Below are positions 1-6,018 of a stretch of 6,791 bases of DNA, piece by piece. Position 1 is the stretch's first letter. Each line of letters starts with the position of its first letter. The stretch is from Candidatus Equinaster intestinalis (GTDB taxonomy: Bacteria > Bacillota_A > Clostridia > Oscillospirales > Acutalibacteraceae). The DNA lies in NCBI GenBank assembly GCA_018065375.1, contig JAGHTJ010000116.1, positions 1-6,791 on the forward strand, written 5' to 3'. The notes beneath the pieces are model-generated. The model saw only the letters and a list, made by a program, of their open reading frames with translations. It searched no databases and was not told the origin of the DNA. A program made the translations under genes and the position numbers.

Positions 1-2
1 AT

Positions 3-32
3 TATTTCGGCGTAGATATTGATTTTTTATAA
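3..32 (+). CDS. Possible C-terminal tail of an upstream gene (partial)
   Basis: One open frame from the left edge reads YFGVDIDFL and stops with TAA at 30-32. The other two plus frames close sooner. It could be the last residues of a gene that begins outside the window. Only nine codons are visible, so this is weak. The promoter for the next gene overlaps it, which would fit an upstream gene ending here. Confidence 0.25.
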   Translation, partial: YFGVDIDFL

Positions 33-47
33 ATAAAAAGTTATAAT
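19..47 (+). promoter_or_regulatory. Sigma-A type promoter for the deacetylase-like gene
   Basis: A -35 box TTGATT lies at 19-24 and a perfect -10 box TATAAT at 42-47, separated by 17 bp, the optimal spacing. The surrounding DNA is very A/T-rich. Transcription would begin around 53-56, about 20 bases before the ATG at 76, giving a short leader. Confidence 0.65.
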
Positions 48-75
48 GTGAAAAAATAAGTGAAAGTGTAATAAT

Positions 76-885
76 ATGGAAACAATCAATAATCAAAAAA
101 GCAATACAACAATGCATTTTTCGGTAGACGATTTTATAGAGCCGTTTTGCGAGCTCTCAAAGAATAAATATAACTCGGTGTTCGAAGTGCCCGAATTTGC
201 CTTTTTAAGGCAAATGCACGATACTTTCGGTGCGGTTTTTTCCTGCTACTGCTTTTATGAGGGTAAAAGCGGTACACTTTCCGATGTGCCCGATAGCTTT
301 AGGGATGAGTTTCAAAATAACTCCGATTGGCTCCGCTTCGGCTTTCACGCCAAAAATTCTGCGAGCAATTACGGCTCTTCGCTTTTTAATACGGGCAGCA
401 TTACCACCGATGCCGCTGTTGCCCAAGCCCACTATTCTGCGGTAATAAACGAGCTTGTCCGCATTACGGGCGGCGGCAAATGTATCGACCGCTTTCCCCG
501 TATACATTTTATTGCCGCAAGTAAAGAAATCTGCAAGGCCTGGCAGAATACCGAATACGGTATAAAGGGCTTAATCTCCGCTGAGGACGACCGCCTTTGC
601 TATTATCACAACAAAGCTCAGTGGCAGGAATTAAATGACACGGGCTTTTGCCTCGATAAAGAGCTGAATATGCCCTTTTGGAAAACCTGCCTGCGCTTCG
701 AAAGTATGAAAAACACCGAAAGCCTGATAGCGCAGCTTGAACAAAGAAAAAATTTCAAGGAGTGCCTTGTGTTCACCCACGCACCGTTTCTTACGGTGGG
801 CGATATACAGAAATTTCATGTAATCTGCGCCGAATACGCCCAAAAAAACGGGTATAAAATGGGGTATTTTTATGAAAACACCTGA
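76..885 (+). CDS. Polysaccharide deacetylase-like (NodB-homology/WbmS-like) protein
   Basis: A 269-aa soluble protein with no signal peptide or membrane segment. Three short motifs, in the order expected for the glycoside hydrolase/deacetylase (NodB-like) barrel, suggest the fold: FSVDDF (residues 15-20) resembles the first metal-binding Asp-Asp motif, WLRFGFHAKN (85-94) resembles the FGFHA-type histidine motif, and FTHAPF (233-238) resembles the late FTH motif. Such cytoplasmic deacetylase-like proteins often sit in sugar or surface-polysaccharide gene sets, but no such neighbour is visible here, so the substrate is unknown. The start at 76 follows a good promoter but has only a weak purine-rich stretch (AAGTGAAAG) as ribosome binding site. 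A later Met at residue 13 has no better site. The fold assignment is by motif recognition only. Confidence 0.6.
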   Translation: METINNQKSNTTMHFSVDDFIEPFCELSKNKYNSVFEVPEFAFLRQMHDTFGAVFSCYCFYEGKSGTLSDVPDSFRDEFQNNSDWLRFGFHAKNSASNYGSSLFNTGSITTDAAVAQAHYSAVINELVRITGGGKCIDRFPRIHFIAASKEICKAWQNTEYGIKGLISAEDDRLCYYHNKAQWQELNDTGFCLDKELNMPFWKTCLRFESMKNTESLIAQLEQRKNFKECLVFTHAPFLTVGDIQKFHVICAEYAQKNGYKMGYFYENT

Positions 886-970
886 TTTCGATTGGAGTAA
901 AATGCTTTCCCTTGCAAAAGCATCATTCATTTCCGGTGATAAAATGAGTAAAAATACAGCCAGACAATAA
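872..970 (+). CDS. Small overlapping ORF, 32 aa, possibly a truncated gene
   Basis: An ATG at 872 lies inside the last codons of the deacetylase-like gene and overlaps it by 14 bp in another frame, an arrangement typical of translational coupling. It begins MKTPDFDWSKMLSLAKASF and ends at TAA 968-970. A GGGG run at 861-864, 7 bases upstream, could act as a weak ribosome binding site. The amino-acid composition looks like real protein, yet the ORF is very short. A second open stretch in the -1 frame follows directly (codons about 964-1032, containing LHTASGEDIKLSAAADSAAE). It may therefore be the start of a decayed or frameshifted gene. I do not recognise the family. Confidence 0.35.
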   Translation: MKTPDFDWSKMLSLAKASFISGDKMSKNTARQ

Positions 971-1193
971 TTTTGCATACCGCCTCCGGCGAAGATATAA
1001 AGCTTTCGGCTGCCGCAGATTCCGCCGCCGAATAAGTAAAGACAGAGTGTGAGCAGATCGGAGTCTTATCGGATAACCCGGCGCCGACACCTTTTCGGTA
1101 AAAGCGGTAAAAGCTATTCTCGGCCGGCACACTAAAAGTTTTCAAAAGAAACGATAAAGCGGTGAATAATAATTGCGCCCAAGGAAAATCACC
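971..1193 (+). other. Intergenic stretch without a convincing gene
   Basis: About 220 bases with relatively high GC and no ORF that has both an ATG and a ribosome binding site. The first 60 bases can be read in frame as a possible leftover of the preceding small ORF (stop at 1030-1032). Minus-strand open frames here start only at GTG or TTG without a Shine-Dalgarno sequence and encode nothing recognisable. The word AGCGGT recurs near 1103, 1158 and 1203, but it is short and irregular. I see no tRNA, clear terminator hairpin or riboswitch. Confidence 0.5.
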
Positions 1194-1222
1194 TTGCAAG
1201 ACAGCGGTAAAAATGATATACT
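1194..1222 (+). promoter_or_regulatory. Extended -10 sigma-A promoter for the ATPase-CYTH gene
   Basis: A -35 box TTGCAA at 1194-1199 and a -10 box TATACT at 1217-1222 are separated by exactly 17 bp. A TG dinucleotide at 1214-1215 adds the extended -10 element TGATATACT. Transcription would start near 1229, roughly 20 bases before the start codon, leaving just the ribosome binding site in the leader. Confidence 0.7.
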
Positions 1223-1234
1223 GATTATAAAATT

Positions 1235-1249
1235 AAAAGGGGGATTTAT
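1235..1249 (+). promoter_or_regulatory. Ribosome binding site fixing the start of the ATPase-CYTH gene
   Basis: AAAAGGGGGAT lies directly before the gene, with six bases between the last G of the G run and the ATG at 1250. The next in-frame Met comes far downstream, inside the ATPase domain, so the start is secure. Confidence 0.75.
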
Positions 1250-2341
1250 ATGATAAGCAAAATAGTTGTAACCGGCGGACCCTGTGCCGGGAAATCCACC
1301 GCATTAAGCAAAATAACAGAGACTTTTACAAATTTGGGGTATGAGGTTTTATGTGTTCCCGAATCCGCAACCGAGCTGATTCTCGGCGGTGTGTCGGCAG
1401 AAAATTTGGGCACTGTATTATTTCAACAAAGTTTATTGAAATTGCAACTGGCGCAGGAAAAGATTTTTGAAGATTCGGCAAAACAACTTGAATTGCAGGG
1501 CAAAAAAGTGTTAATCGTATGCGACCGCGGTATAATGGACGGCAAAGCATATTTAAAAAGCGAAGAGTTTTACGGCATTCTCGGTTCACTCGGCTTAAAA
1601 GAAGTGCAGGCTCGTGACGGTTATGATGCGGTTTTTCATCTTGTTACGGCGGCAAACGGTGCAATGGAGTTTTATACCTTAAAAAACAATGCGGCAAGAT
1701 CGGAAACGGCCGAGCGCGCTTGTGCTGTTGACAATGCTTTAATCTCCGCATGGACAGGTCATCCTCATTTGCGGATTATTAAAAACGGAAATGGCGGTTT
1801 TGATGAAAAAATGGCCGACCTGATTTCCGAGATTTCAACCTTTTTGGGTGAGCCTAAACCTGTTGAAACAGAGCGCAAATATTTAATCGAATATCCCGAT
1901 ATAAATTGGCTTGAAAACAATCCTAATTGCCAAAAAACCGAAATAATCCAAACCTACCTTAATTCTGCCGAAGGGGAAGAATTGCGAATACGCCAAAGAG
2001 GTATCGCAGGGGATTATGTATTCTTCAAAACAAGAAAGATTAAGATTTCGGAATTAAAGCGCATTGAAGAGGAAGAACGCATTTCCCAAAGCGAATATAA
2101 CACCCTGCTTATGTGCGCAAATCCGAATATGCGCCCCATAAGGAAAACAAGATATTGCCTTACATATGAAGGCCAGTATTTTGAAATAGACCTGTATCCT
2201 TTTTGGAAAGATAAAGCAATTTTGGAAATTGAATTGCGGGATGAGGAAAAAGAAATTGTTTTCCCAAGTGAAATTATTATAAAAGAAGAGGTAACCGATA
2301 ATCCGGCATATAAAAATTACGCACTTGCAAAAACATTGTAG
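1250..2341 (+). CDS. AAA_28/NadR-like ATPase fused to a CYTH triphosphate-tunnel domain
   Basis: A 363-aa two-domain cytoplasmic protein. Residues 1 to about 200 form a P-loop ATPase or small-molecule kinase domain: Walker A GGPCAGKST at 9-17 directly after the first beta strand, and a second acidic strand VLIVCDRG at 87-94, as in AAA_28/NadR-like kinases. Residues about 204-363 form a CYTH (triphosphate tunnel) domain. It opens with the signature ETERK (206-210) and carries the expected alternating charged strands: ELRIRQR (244-250), FFKTRK (258-263), RKTRY (298-302), FEIDLY (311-316) and LEIELR (325-330). Family members bind triphosphate compounds and divalent metal; some are adenylate cyclases, thiamine triphosphatases or inorganic triphosphatases. 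The kinase-plus-CYTH architecture is known, but I know of no established reaction for it. One inference is phosphorylation of a nucleoside-like substrate by the first domain and triphosphate handling by the second. It is transcribed alone, from its own promoter to its own terminator. Confidence 0.85.
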   Translation: MISKIVVTGGPCAGKSTALSKITETFTNLGYEVLCVPESATELILGGVSAENLGTVLFQQSLLKLQLAQEKIFEDSAKQLELQGKKVLIVCDRGIMDGKAYLKSEEFYGILGSLGLKEVQARDGYDAVFHLVTAANGAMEFYTLKNNAARSETAERACAVDNALISAWTGHPHLRIIKNGNGGFDEKMADLISEISTFLGEPKPVETERKYLIEYPDINWLENNPNCQKTEIIQTYLNSAEGEELRIRQRGIAGDYVFFKTRKIKISELKRIEEEERISQSEYNTLLMCANPNMRPIRKTRYCLTYEGQYFEIDLYPFWKDKAILEIELRDEEKEIVFPSEIIIKEEVTDNPAYKNYALAKTL

Positions 2342-2356
2342 TGGCGTGAAAAGCTT

Positions 2357-2395
2357 AATGTCCGCAAAACGATATCGTTTTGCGGACATTTTTAT
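2357..2395 (+). terminator. Perfect 34-bp palindrome with T tail, terminator between convergent genes
   Basis: The half-site AATGTCCGCAAAACGAT (2357-2373) is followed immediately by its exact reverse complement (2374-2390), so the arm is 17 bp without mismatch around a central GATATC. A T-rich tail (2389-2393) follows on the plus strand. It lies 16 bases after the stop of the ATPase-CYTH gene, as expected for a rho-independent terminator. On the minus strand the tail is poorer (TTAAGCTTTTC), but the hairpin could also stop transcription of the facing operon. Confidence 0.85.
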
Positions 2396-2444
2396 ATGTA
2401 ATCTGAATCAACAAACAAAAGGCAAACAATCTGCCATCTGCGGT

Positions 2445-3032
2445 TTACGGCATAAGTTCTGCGCAAATATCCGAAAAATCGTATGCCGCTTTGTGGAGCT
2501 TTTGAACAAGGATTAAATCGAGCCCCGATTCTTTTGCTATGTATGCTTCGCAATCATCGTCATCCATAATATAATAGCGTTGCGGCTCTGATTCTCCGCT
2601 TTCTGCTATCAAGCTGTTTTTATTGCAGTAATCATGTTCTTTTTCGGCAAACAGTTCCGCTTCTTCAAAAGAACATCCTGCTTCTTTTGCGATAAAGTCC
2701 ACTCGTTCATCGTAATCGCATAAAACGGCATCTTTGTTTTTTACGCCATCATATTGTGCTTTAACTGCCGCTTTGCAGTAATTTATTATATCTTGTGCCT
2801 TGCCGTAAGATTTATCATACCACTCAATCTGCTTTGCAAGATTATAACTGTCGGCATAATACTCTTTTCTGAAACAAATAAGTGATTCTAACAGAATGTT
2901 TCTGTTCCCACGCAATTTGTTAAGTTTATTAAGCAGTTTTTGTGCCTTTTCAGTGTCACCTAATATAATTTTAAAACATATTTCATCGTAAATGTTTTCC
3001 TCTAAAACTTTATTATTTTCTGTATCGTTCAT
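2445..3032 (-). CDS. Unrecognised helical protein with a repeated IAKE motif, last gene of the minus operon
   Basis: A 195-aa acidic, mostly helical soluble protein with no signal peptide or membrane segment. The N-terminal part (about 15-95) has alternating amphipathic helices, such as ICFKIILGDTEKAQKLLNKL, that look TPR-like without a clear consensus. The C-terminal part holds two copies of a 25-residue unit, at about 111-135 (VDFIAKEAG...) and 162-186 (EAYIAKESG...). Both have the pattern aromatic-IAKE-x-G followed by a helix ending in D plus an aromatic residue. A linker with an acidic DDDD run (157-160) separates them. The start is supported by AAAGGAG, with eight bases between AGGAG and the ATG. 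It follows the 312-aa gene after 21 bp, so it is cotranscribed. Function unknown; an adaptor or regulatory role is a guess. Confidence 0.7.
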   Translation of the reverse strand: MNDTENNKVLEENIYDEICFKIILGDTEKAQKLLNKLNKLRGNRNILLESLICFRKEYYADSYNLAKQIEWYDKSYGKAQDIINYCKAAVKAQYDGVKNKDAVLCDYDERVDFIAKEAGCSFEEAELFAEKEHDYCNKNSLIAESGESEPQRYYIMDDDDCEAYIAKESGLDLILVQKLHKAAYDFSDICAELMP

Positions 3033-3053
3033 AAAAATCTCTCCTTTATGTTA

Positions 3054-3992
3054 TTAATTTTCGCCGTGTGGCGTGTCTAAAATTTCGTTTGCCGTCATAC
3101 CCCATTTTCGCTTTGAAATCCCCTCTTCGCTTAATAAAGCGTGAATGTTATCACTTTTGTATTTGGGCAAATTCAAATGTTCGCAATATTTTTGCTCTAT
3201 ATCCGGATTTTCGGTAACCAAATCGATATATTCTTCAACAAGTTCATAATAGTAACTTTCAAAATATCCGGGGCAACTTAATCCGGATATTTTGCTTTTA
3301 ACCTTATGAATAGCGTGATAATACAGTCCGAACATAATCATATTTTGAATTTCACCCGTCGGATTCGAATAGTATTTGTCGAGCTCCTGCTCGCCCTCGG
3401 CAAGCATTTGCTTAATACATCCGAACATAAAATCTATTGATTTTTGTGTGACGCCGTTGCATTTTTCAAATGCCCTCATCACATCGCTTGGCAAAAGTTT
3501 TCGGCAGTTGTGTATGTTCCTGTCAAGTCGCTTCTGCAGTTTGTTTACTGATTCGCTCATTTTGGTTGCCTGCTCTGCAATTTTCTTATTTTGTTTGATT
3601 AAGCCGAAAAGATTATCGTAATCAGATGGCAATATCGCCGCATATCCGTTTTCAAGAATAAGCAATTCATTTCCCGACTTTGAAAAATATTCGCATACGG
3701 CGTCTTTCTCTTTTTCAAGATCGGAGAACAACACACCTACTTTGTCACCGCTGAAGGTTTGCAACTCGCAATGGTCGTTTTTAGGAATTAAAACCGCAAA
3801 ATTTTCCGGAAACAAACAAAACGGTGAGTACCGCTCGTCCATTCTGTCACCGGTTAAATATTTTCTGCCGGAATCACCGCTATTGCTTATCAGATGAAAC
3901 AGTGCGCTGTGGTTTCCGCTTTCATCTCCGCTTGCAAGCTGATATGCGTACTGTGCCGTAAAAACATTTATTTCATTTCCGTTAATATTCAT
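3054..3992 (-). CDS. Unrecognised 312-aa protein with central coiled-coil stretch
   Basis: A soluble protein without signal peptide or transmembrane segment that I cannot assign to a family. The N-terminal 125 residues look like a mixed alpha/beta region with strands such as FAVLIP (65-70), KVGVLF (84-89) and ELLILENGYAAIL (109-121). Residues about 127-165 are a charged helical stretch likely to form a coiled coil. From about 185 to 270 it is helix-rich with many aromatics (for example FGLYYHAIHK, 221-230, and SYYYELVEEYIDLV, 246-259). The C-terminus (about 287-308) is a short basic segment containing SKRKWGMTANEIL. The start has AAAAAAGGAG about nine bases upstream. It sits 40 bp after the OB-fold gene and 21 bp before the 195-aa gene. 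Its place in the operon suggests a role linked to the DNA-handling proteins upstream, which is inference. Confidence 0.7.
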   Translation of the reverse strand: MNINGNEINVFTAQYAYQLASGDESGNHSALFHLISNSGDSGRKYLTGDRMDERYSPFCLFPENFAVLIPKNDHCELQTFSGDKVGVLFSDLEKEKDAVCEYFSKSGNELLILENGYAAILPSDYDNLFGLIKQNKKIAEQATKMSESVNKLQKRLDRNIHNCRKLLPSDVMRAFEKCNGVTQKSIDFMFGCIKQMLAEGEQELDKYYSNPTGEIQNMIMFGLYYHAIHKVKSKISGLSCPGYFESYYYELVEEYIDLVTENPDIEQKYCEHLNLPKYKSDNIHALLSEEGISKRKWGMTANEILDTPHGEN

Positions 3993-4032
3993 TATATCAA
4001 TCTCCTTTTTTATTAAATTTAATTACACTTTT

Positions 4033-4755
4033 TTATGCGCCTATTTCTAAATCGCCGTTTTGATGTGTCCAGTTTTGTATCTTAAAGGCTACATAGTTTT
4101 CGTAGTGGGAAATCGTACCGAAAGAGTTCGTCTTTTTTACGGTTTGCACATTCCCGTTAATCATAACCTTATCACCTATGTTAATATCGCCTGCGGCAGC
4201 CGAATAAAAATCAACAGGGAAAATACTTGTGCGACCGTCAACATGGGTCTTAACGGTAAACTCTGTAAGATTTGGCGTGATTTGTTTTATGTTTACGACA
4301 TCGCCGAATATATTCATTCTGTTCAAATAAATTATTTCTCCGAACATTTTCTTGTTTTCGGGTTTATGATAAATTTCATTACATATAACCGATGTTCTTG
4401 CGGTGCCGTCTTTTAAGATACTGCTTTGAACATTTCCTCTTATACTCACATAATCACCTACTGATATTTTATCCGCAGTCGCCTTGTTTTTCTGATAACA
4501 TACAATATGCGGGAAATTGGCTTTTTCGCCGTCAAAACTCTTGATTGTCAAAATCGTACACTTACCGTTTGGTGGGGCATATTTATACACAACCGTTCCC
4601 GCCAAAAAAACCTGATTAACATCGCTTTCGGGCATGATGGCATTCCCCTTATCGGTTTTAAAAAATATTGATTTTAATGTGTTTTTAATTGACATATACA
4701 TCTTCCTTTCAAAACTGTTATTTTTAAACGTTTGGTTTTTATTTGTCTTTTTCAT
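4033..4755 (-). CDS. Tandem OB-fold (SSB-like) protein
   Basis: A 240-aa protein with two copies of an SSB-like OB fold. Repeat 1 spans about 47-130: it opens NQVFLAGTVV, like the NRVILVGR strand of bacterial SSB, and carries the conserved late strand VGDYVSIRGNVQ (99-110). Repeat 2 spans about 147-228: MNIFGDVVNI, then IGDKVMINGNVQ (193-204). The shared GD-V-I-GNVQ core shows an internal duplication. There is no acidic SSB tail of the usual DDDIPF type, so recruitment of partners through that tail is not expected. The first 20 residues are basic and Asn/Lys-rich and may be dispensable, since a second start exists (Met21, 4693-4695). The likely role is binding single-stranded DNA during transfer or replication of the element; the fold is seen by pattern, the role is inferred. 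It lies 23 bp downstream of the coupling-ATPase gene. Confidence 0.7.
   Translation of the reverse strand: MKKTNKNQTFKNNSFERKMYMSIKNTLKSIFFKTDKGNAIMPESDVNQVFLAGTVVYKYAPPNGKCTILTIKSFDGEKANFPHIVCYQKNKATADKISVGDYVSIRGNVQSSILKDGTARTSVICNEIYHKPENKKMFGEIIYLNRMNIFGDVVNIKQITPNLTEFTVKTHVDGRTSIFPVDFYSAAAGDINIGDKVMINGNVQTVKKTNSFGTISHYENYVAFKIQNWTHQNGDLEIGA
4702..4710 (-). promoter_or_regulatory. Internal ribosome binding site, alternative start of the OB-fold gene
   Basis: On the minus strand GAAAGGAAG is followed by ATGTAT and then a second ATG (4693-4695, Met21), six bases after the Shine-Dalgarno. The upstream start at 4755 also has a site (GAAAGGAG, 4766-4773) at a slightly long 10-base spacing. 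Both starts are plausible and two isoforms differing by 20 basic residues could be made. Confidence 0.45.
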
Positions 4756-4778
4756 ATATTCAGTTCTCCTTTCAAATT

Positions 4779-6002
4779 TTATAATTCCATTTCCGTACCG
4801 TAATCTGCGATATGCCGATCACTCTCAAAGTTGTAGCGATTGCAAAGTTTAGGTGACGTGCCCTGCTCAAACACATAAACGGAATCGGTGCTTTTGTACA
4901 GCACTTCCGAAAGCGGCAGATTCAATCTTTCCGAAAACTCTTTTGCGGTTTCAAGGTCATTAGACGAGAAGTATGCGATGTTTGCGCATCCCGAAAGTAT
5001 CGAGGTGTAATCTTTAGGAAAGATTTCTTTTATCTGCCCCAAACTTTGAAGAATAAGAACAAAAGATATGTTTCGCCCTCTGCTTGTGGAAATAAGGCAA
5101 TTGAGATTCTTTATTGTCGGCAATATCGGACCCACATCGTCAAGCATCAGTACACAAGGTGTTTTAAGACAGTGTTTCGGCGATGAATCGGCGCGGCGGT
5201 ATAATCCGTCAATAAATTGCTGAATAAACAGCAAGGTCAATTTATCCACATTTGTGCGGTTTATATCCGAAATTCTTACAAATACGGCCTGATGGTCTTT
5301 GCTTGCAAAACCGTCAATTACAGCGTCTATATCGTCGTAACTTGTCAAATCCTTAATACCGTCTGTTAAGAACCCCGTAAAAGAGGCGACGCTTGATATA
5401 ACAATGCTTTTGAAGGTTTTATCGGCAGAGCATCTTACGGCGTTATACTGCTCCAATGCAAAACTGTTGGGATTTATTCCTTTTGCTTCTTCAAATATTT
5501 TGTCTAATTTCGTTTTCCCCGTGCTTTCTTCCAAAATGTTTGATGCGTTCAGCAGTTTCAAGACCGAATGAAGTGTTTGCTGATATGCGGGGCGGTATTT
5601 CACCAAATATGAAACGACAGCATTAAGCAGCATACTGCCGGTAATACCCCAAAAGATATCAACGCACCTGTTCTTTTGGTCTTCCATCAAAATGGAGGAA
5701 AGCTTCATAATGTCCTGCTCGGTTTGGCACCGTGTAAGCGGATTAAAATGCAGATCGGAATCATACGGATTCTGAAAATCAATTCGTTTCACACTGTATC
5801 CGTTAGCAATCATTGTTTCTTTGCAGCAGTCTTCCAATTCGCCTTTCGGGTCAAGAATCAAATAGTTTTCACCGCTTGCCGAAAGCAATGTGGGCATAAC
5901 GCATGACCTTGTTTTTCCGCTGCCCGGTCCTCCTAACAAAACGGTATTGTTGTTTATATGCTTTAGGATGGGCTTTTTGATTTCGTTTGATAAAGTTAAC
6001 AT
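4779..6002 (-). CDS. Compact VirD4/TraG-like coupling ATPase without membrane domain
   Basis: A 407-aa FtsK/HerA-type ATPase resembling type IV secretion coupling proteins. In order: Walker A GGPGSGKT (24-31) preceded by a strand, the family motif ILDPKGE (49-55), FNPL (86-89), the helix DIFWGITGSMLLNAVVSYL (115-133), Walker B VLMLDD (284-289), the arginine-containing STSRGRNIS (306-313) and ILQSLGQ (317-323). Coupling proteins normally run to about 550-700 residues, with two N-terminal membrane helices. Here the ATPase domain starts almost at the first residue and no hydrophobic segment precedes it, so it is soluble or tethered by a partner. The Walker B acidic pair is Asp-Asp rather than the usual Asp-Glu. 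In conjugation such a hexamer hands the relaxase-DNA complex to the secretion channel. I chose the ATG at 6000-6002, eight bases from AGGAG; the ATG at 6006-6008 (two more residues) is only two bases away. The ClpP gene lies just upstream. Confidence 0.85.
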   Translation of the reverse strand: MLTLSNEIKKPILKHINNNTVLLGGPGSGKTRSCVMPTLLSASGENYLILDPKGELEDCCKETMIANGYSVKRIDFQNPYDSDLHFNPLTRCQTEQDIMKLSSILMEDQKNRCVDIFWGITGSMLLNAVVSYLVKYRPAYQQTLHSVLKLLNASNILEESTGKTKLDKIFEEAKGINPNSFALEQYNAVRCSADKTFKSIVISSVASFTGFLTDGIKDLTSYDDIDAVIDGFASKDHQAVFVRISDINRTNVDKLTLLFIQQFIDGLYRRADSSPKHCLKTPCVLMLDDVGPILPTIKNLNCLISTSRGRNISFVLILQSLGQIKEIFPKDYTSILSGCANIAYFSSNDLETAKEFSERLNLPLSEVLYKSTDSVYVFEQGTSPKLCNRYNFESDRHIADYGTEMEL

Positions 6003-6010
6003 ACACATCT

Positions 6011-6018
6011 CTCCTTTT
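6011..6018 (-). promoter_or_regulatory. Ribosome binding site deciding the start of the coupling ATPase
   Basis: On the minus strand AAAAGGAG is followed by AG and then ATGTGTATG. The first ATG is two bases from the site, too close for normal initiation. The second is eight bases away, which matches the spacing of the other genes in this operon. Confidence 0.6.

Noticed and set aside
205..507. Minus-strand open frame of about 100 codons
   Set aside because: It lies entirely inside the deacetylase-like gene and has a composition typical of an antisense shadow of a coding frame.
927..1199. Minus-strand open frames of 69-90 codons in the gap between the two plus-strand genes
   Set aside because: They begin at GTG or TTG, have no Shine-Dalgarno sequence, overlap the promoter of the ATPase-CYTH gene and have no recognisable protein pattern.
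1100..1212. Recurring AGCGGT words that could suggest a short repeat array
   Set aside because: Only three copies of a 6-10 base word at irregular distances with differing flanks; not a CRISPR or iteron array by this evidence.
2421..2435. Small hairpin GGCA/TGCC near the end of the minus operon as a second terminator
   Set aside because: The stem is only four base pairs. The following T-rich stretch on the minus strand is suggestive, but the nearby 34-bp palindrome is a much stronger candidate.
2325..2516. Plus-strand open frame running through the palindrome
   Set aside because: It crosses the terminator and overlaps two well-supported genes; no start signal precedes it.
4060..4416. Plus-strand open frame of 118 codons
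   Set aside because: It is antisense to the OB-fold gene, has no ribosome binding site, and the opposite strand has a clear duplicated fold.
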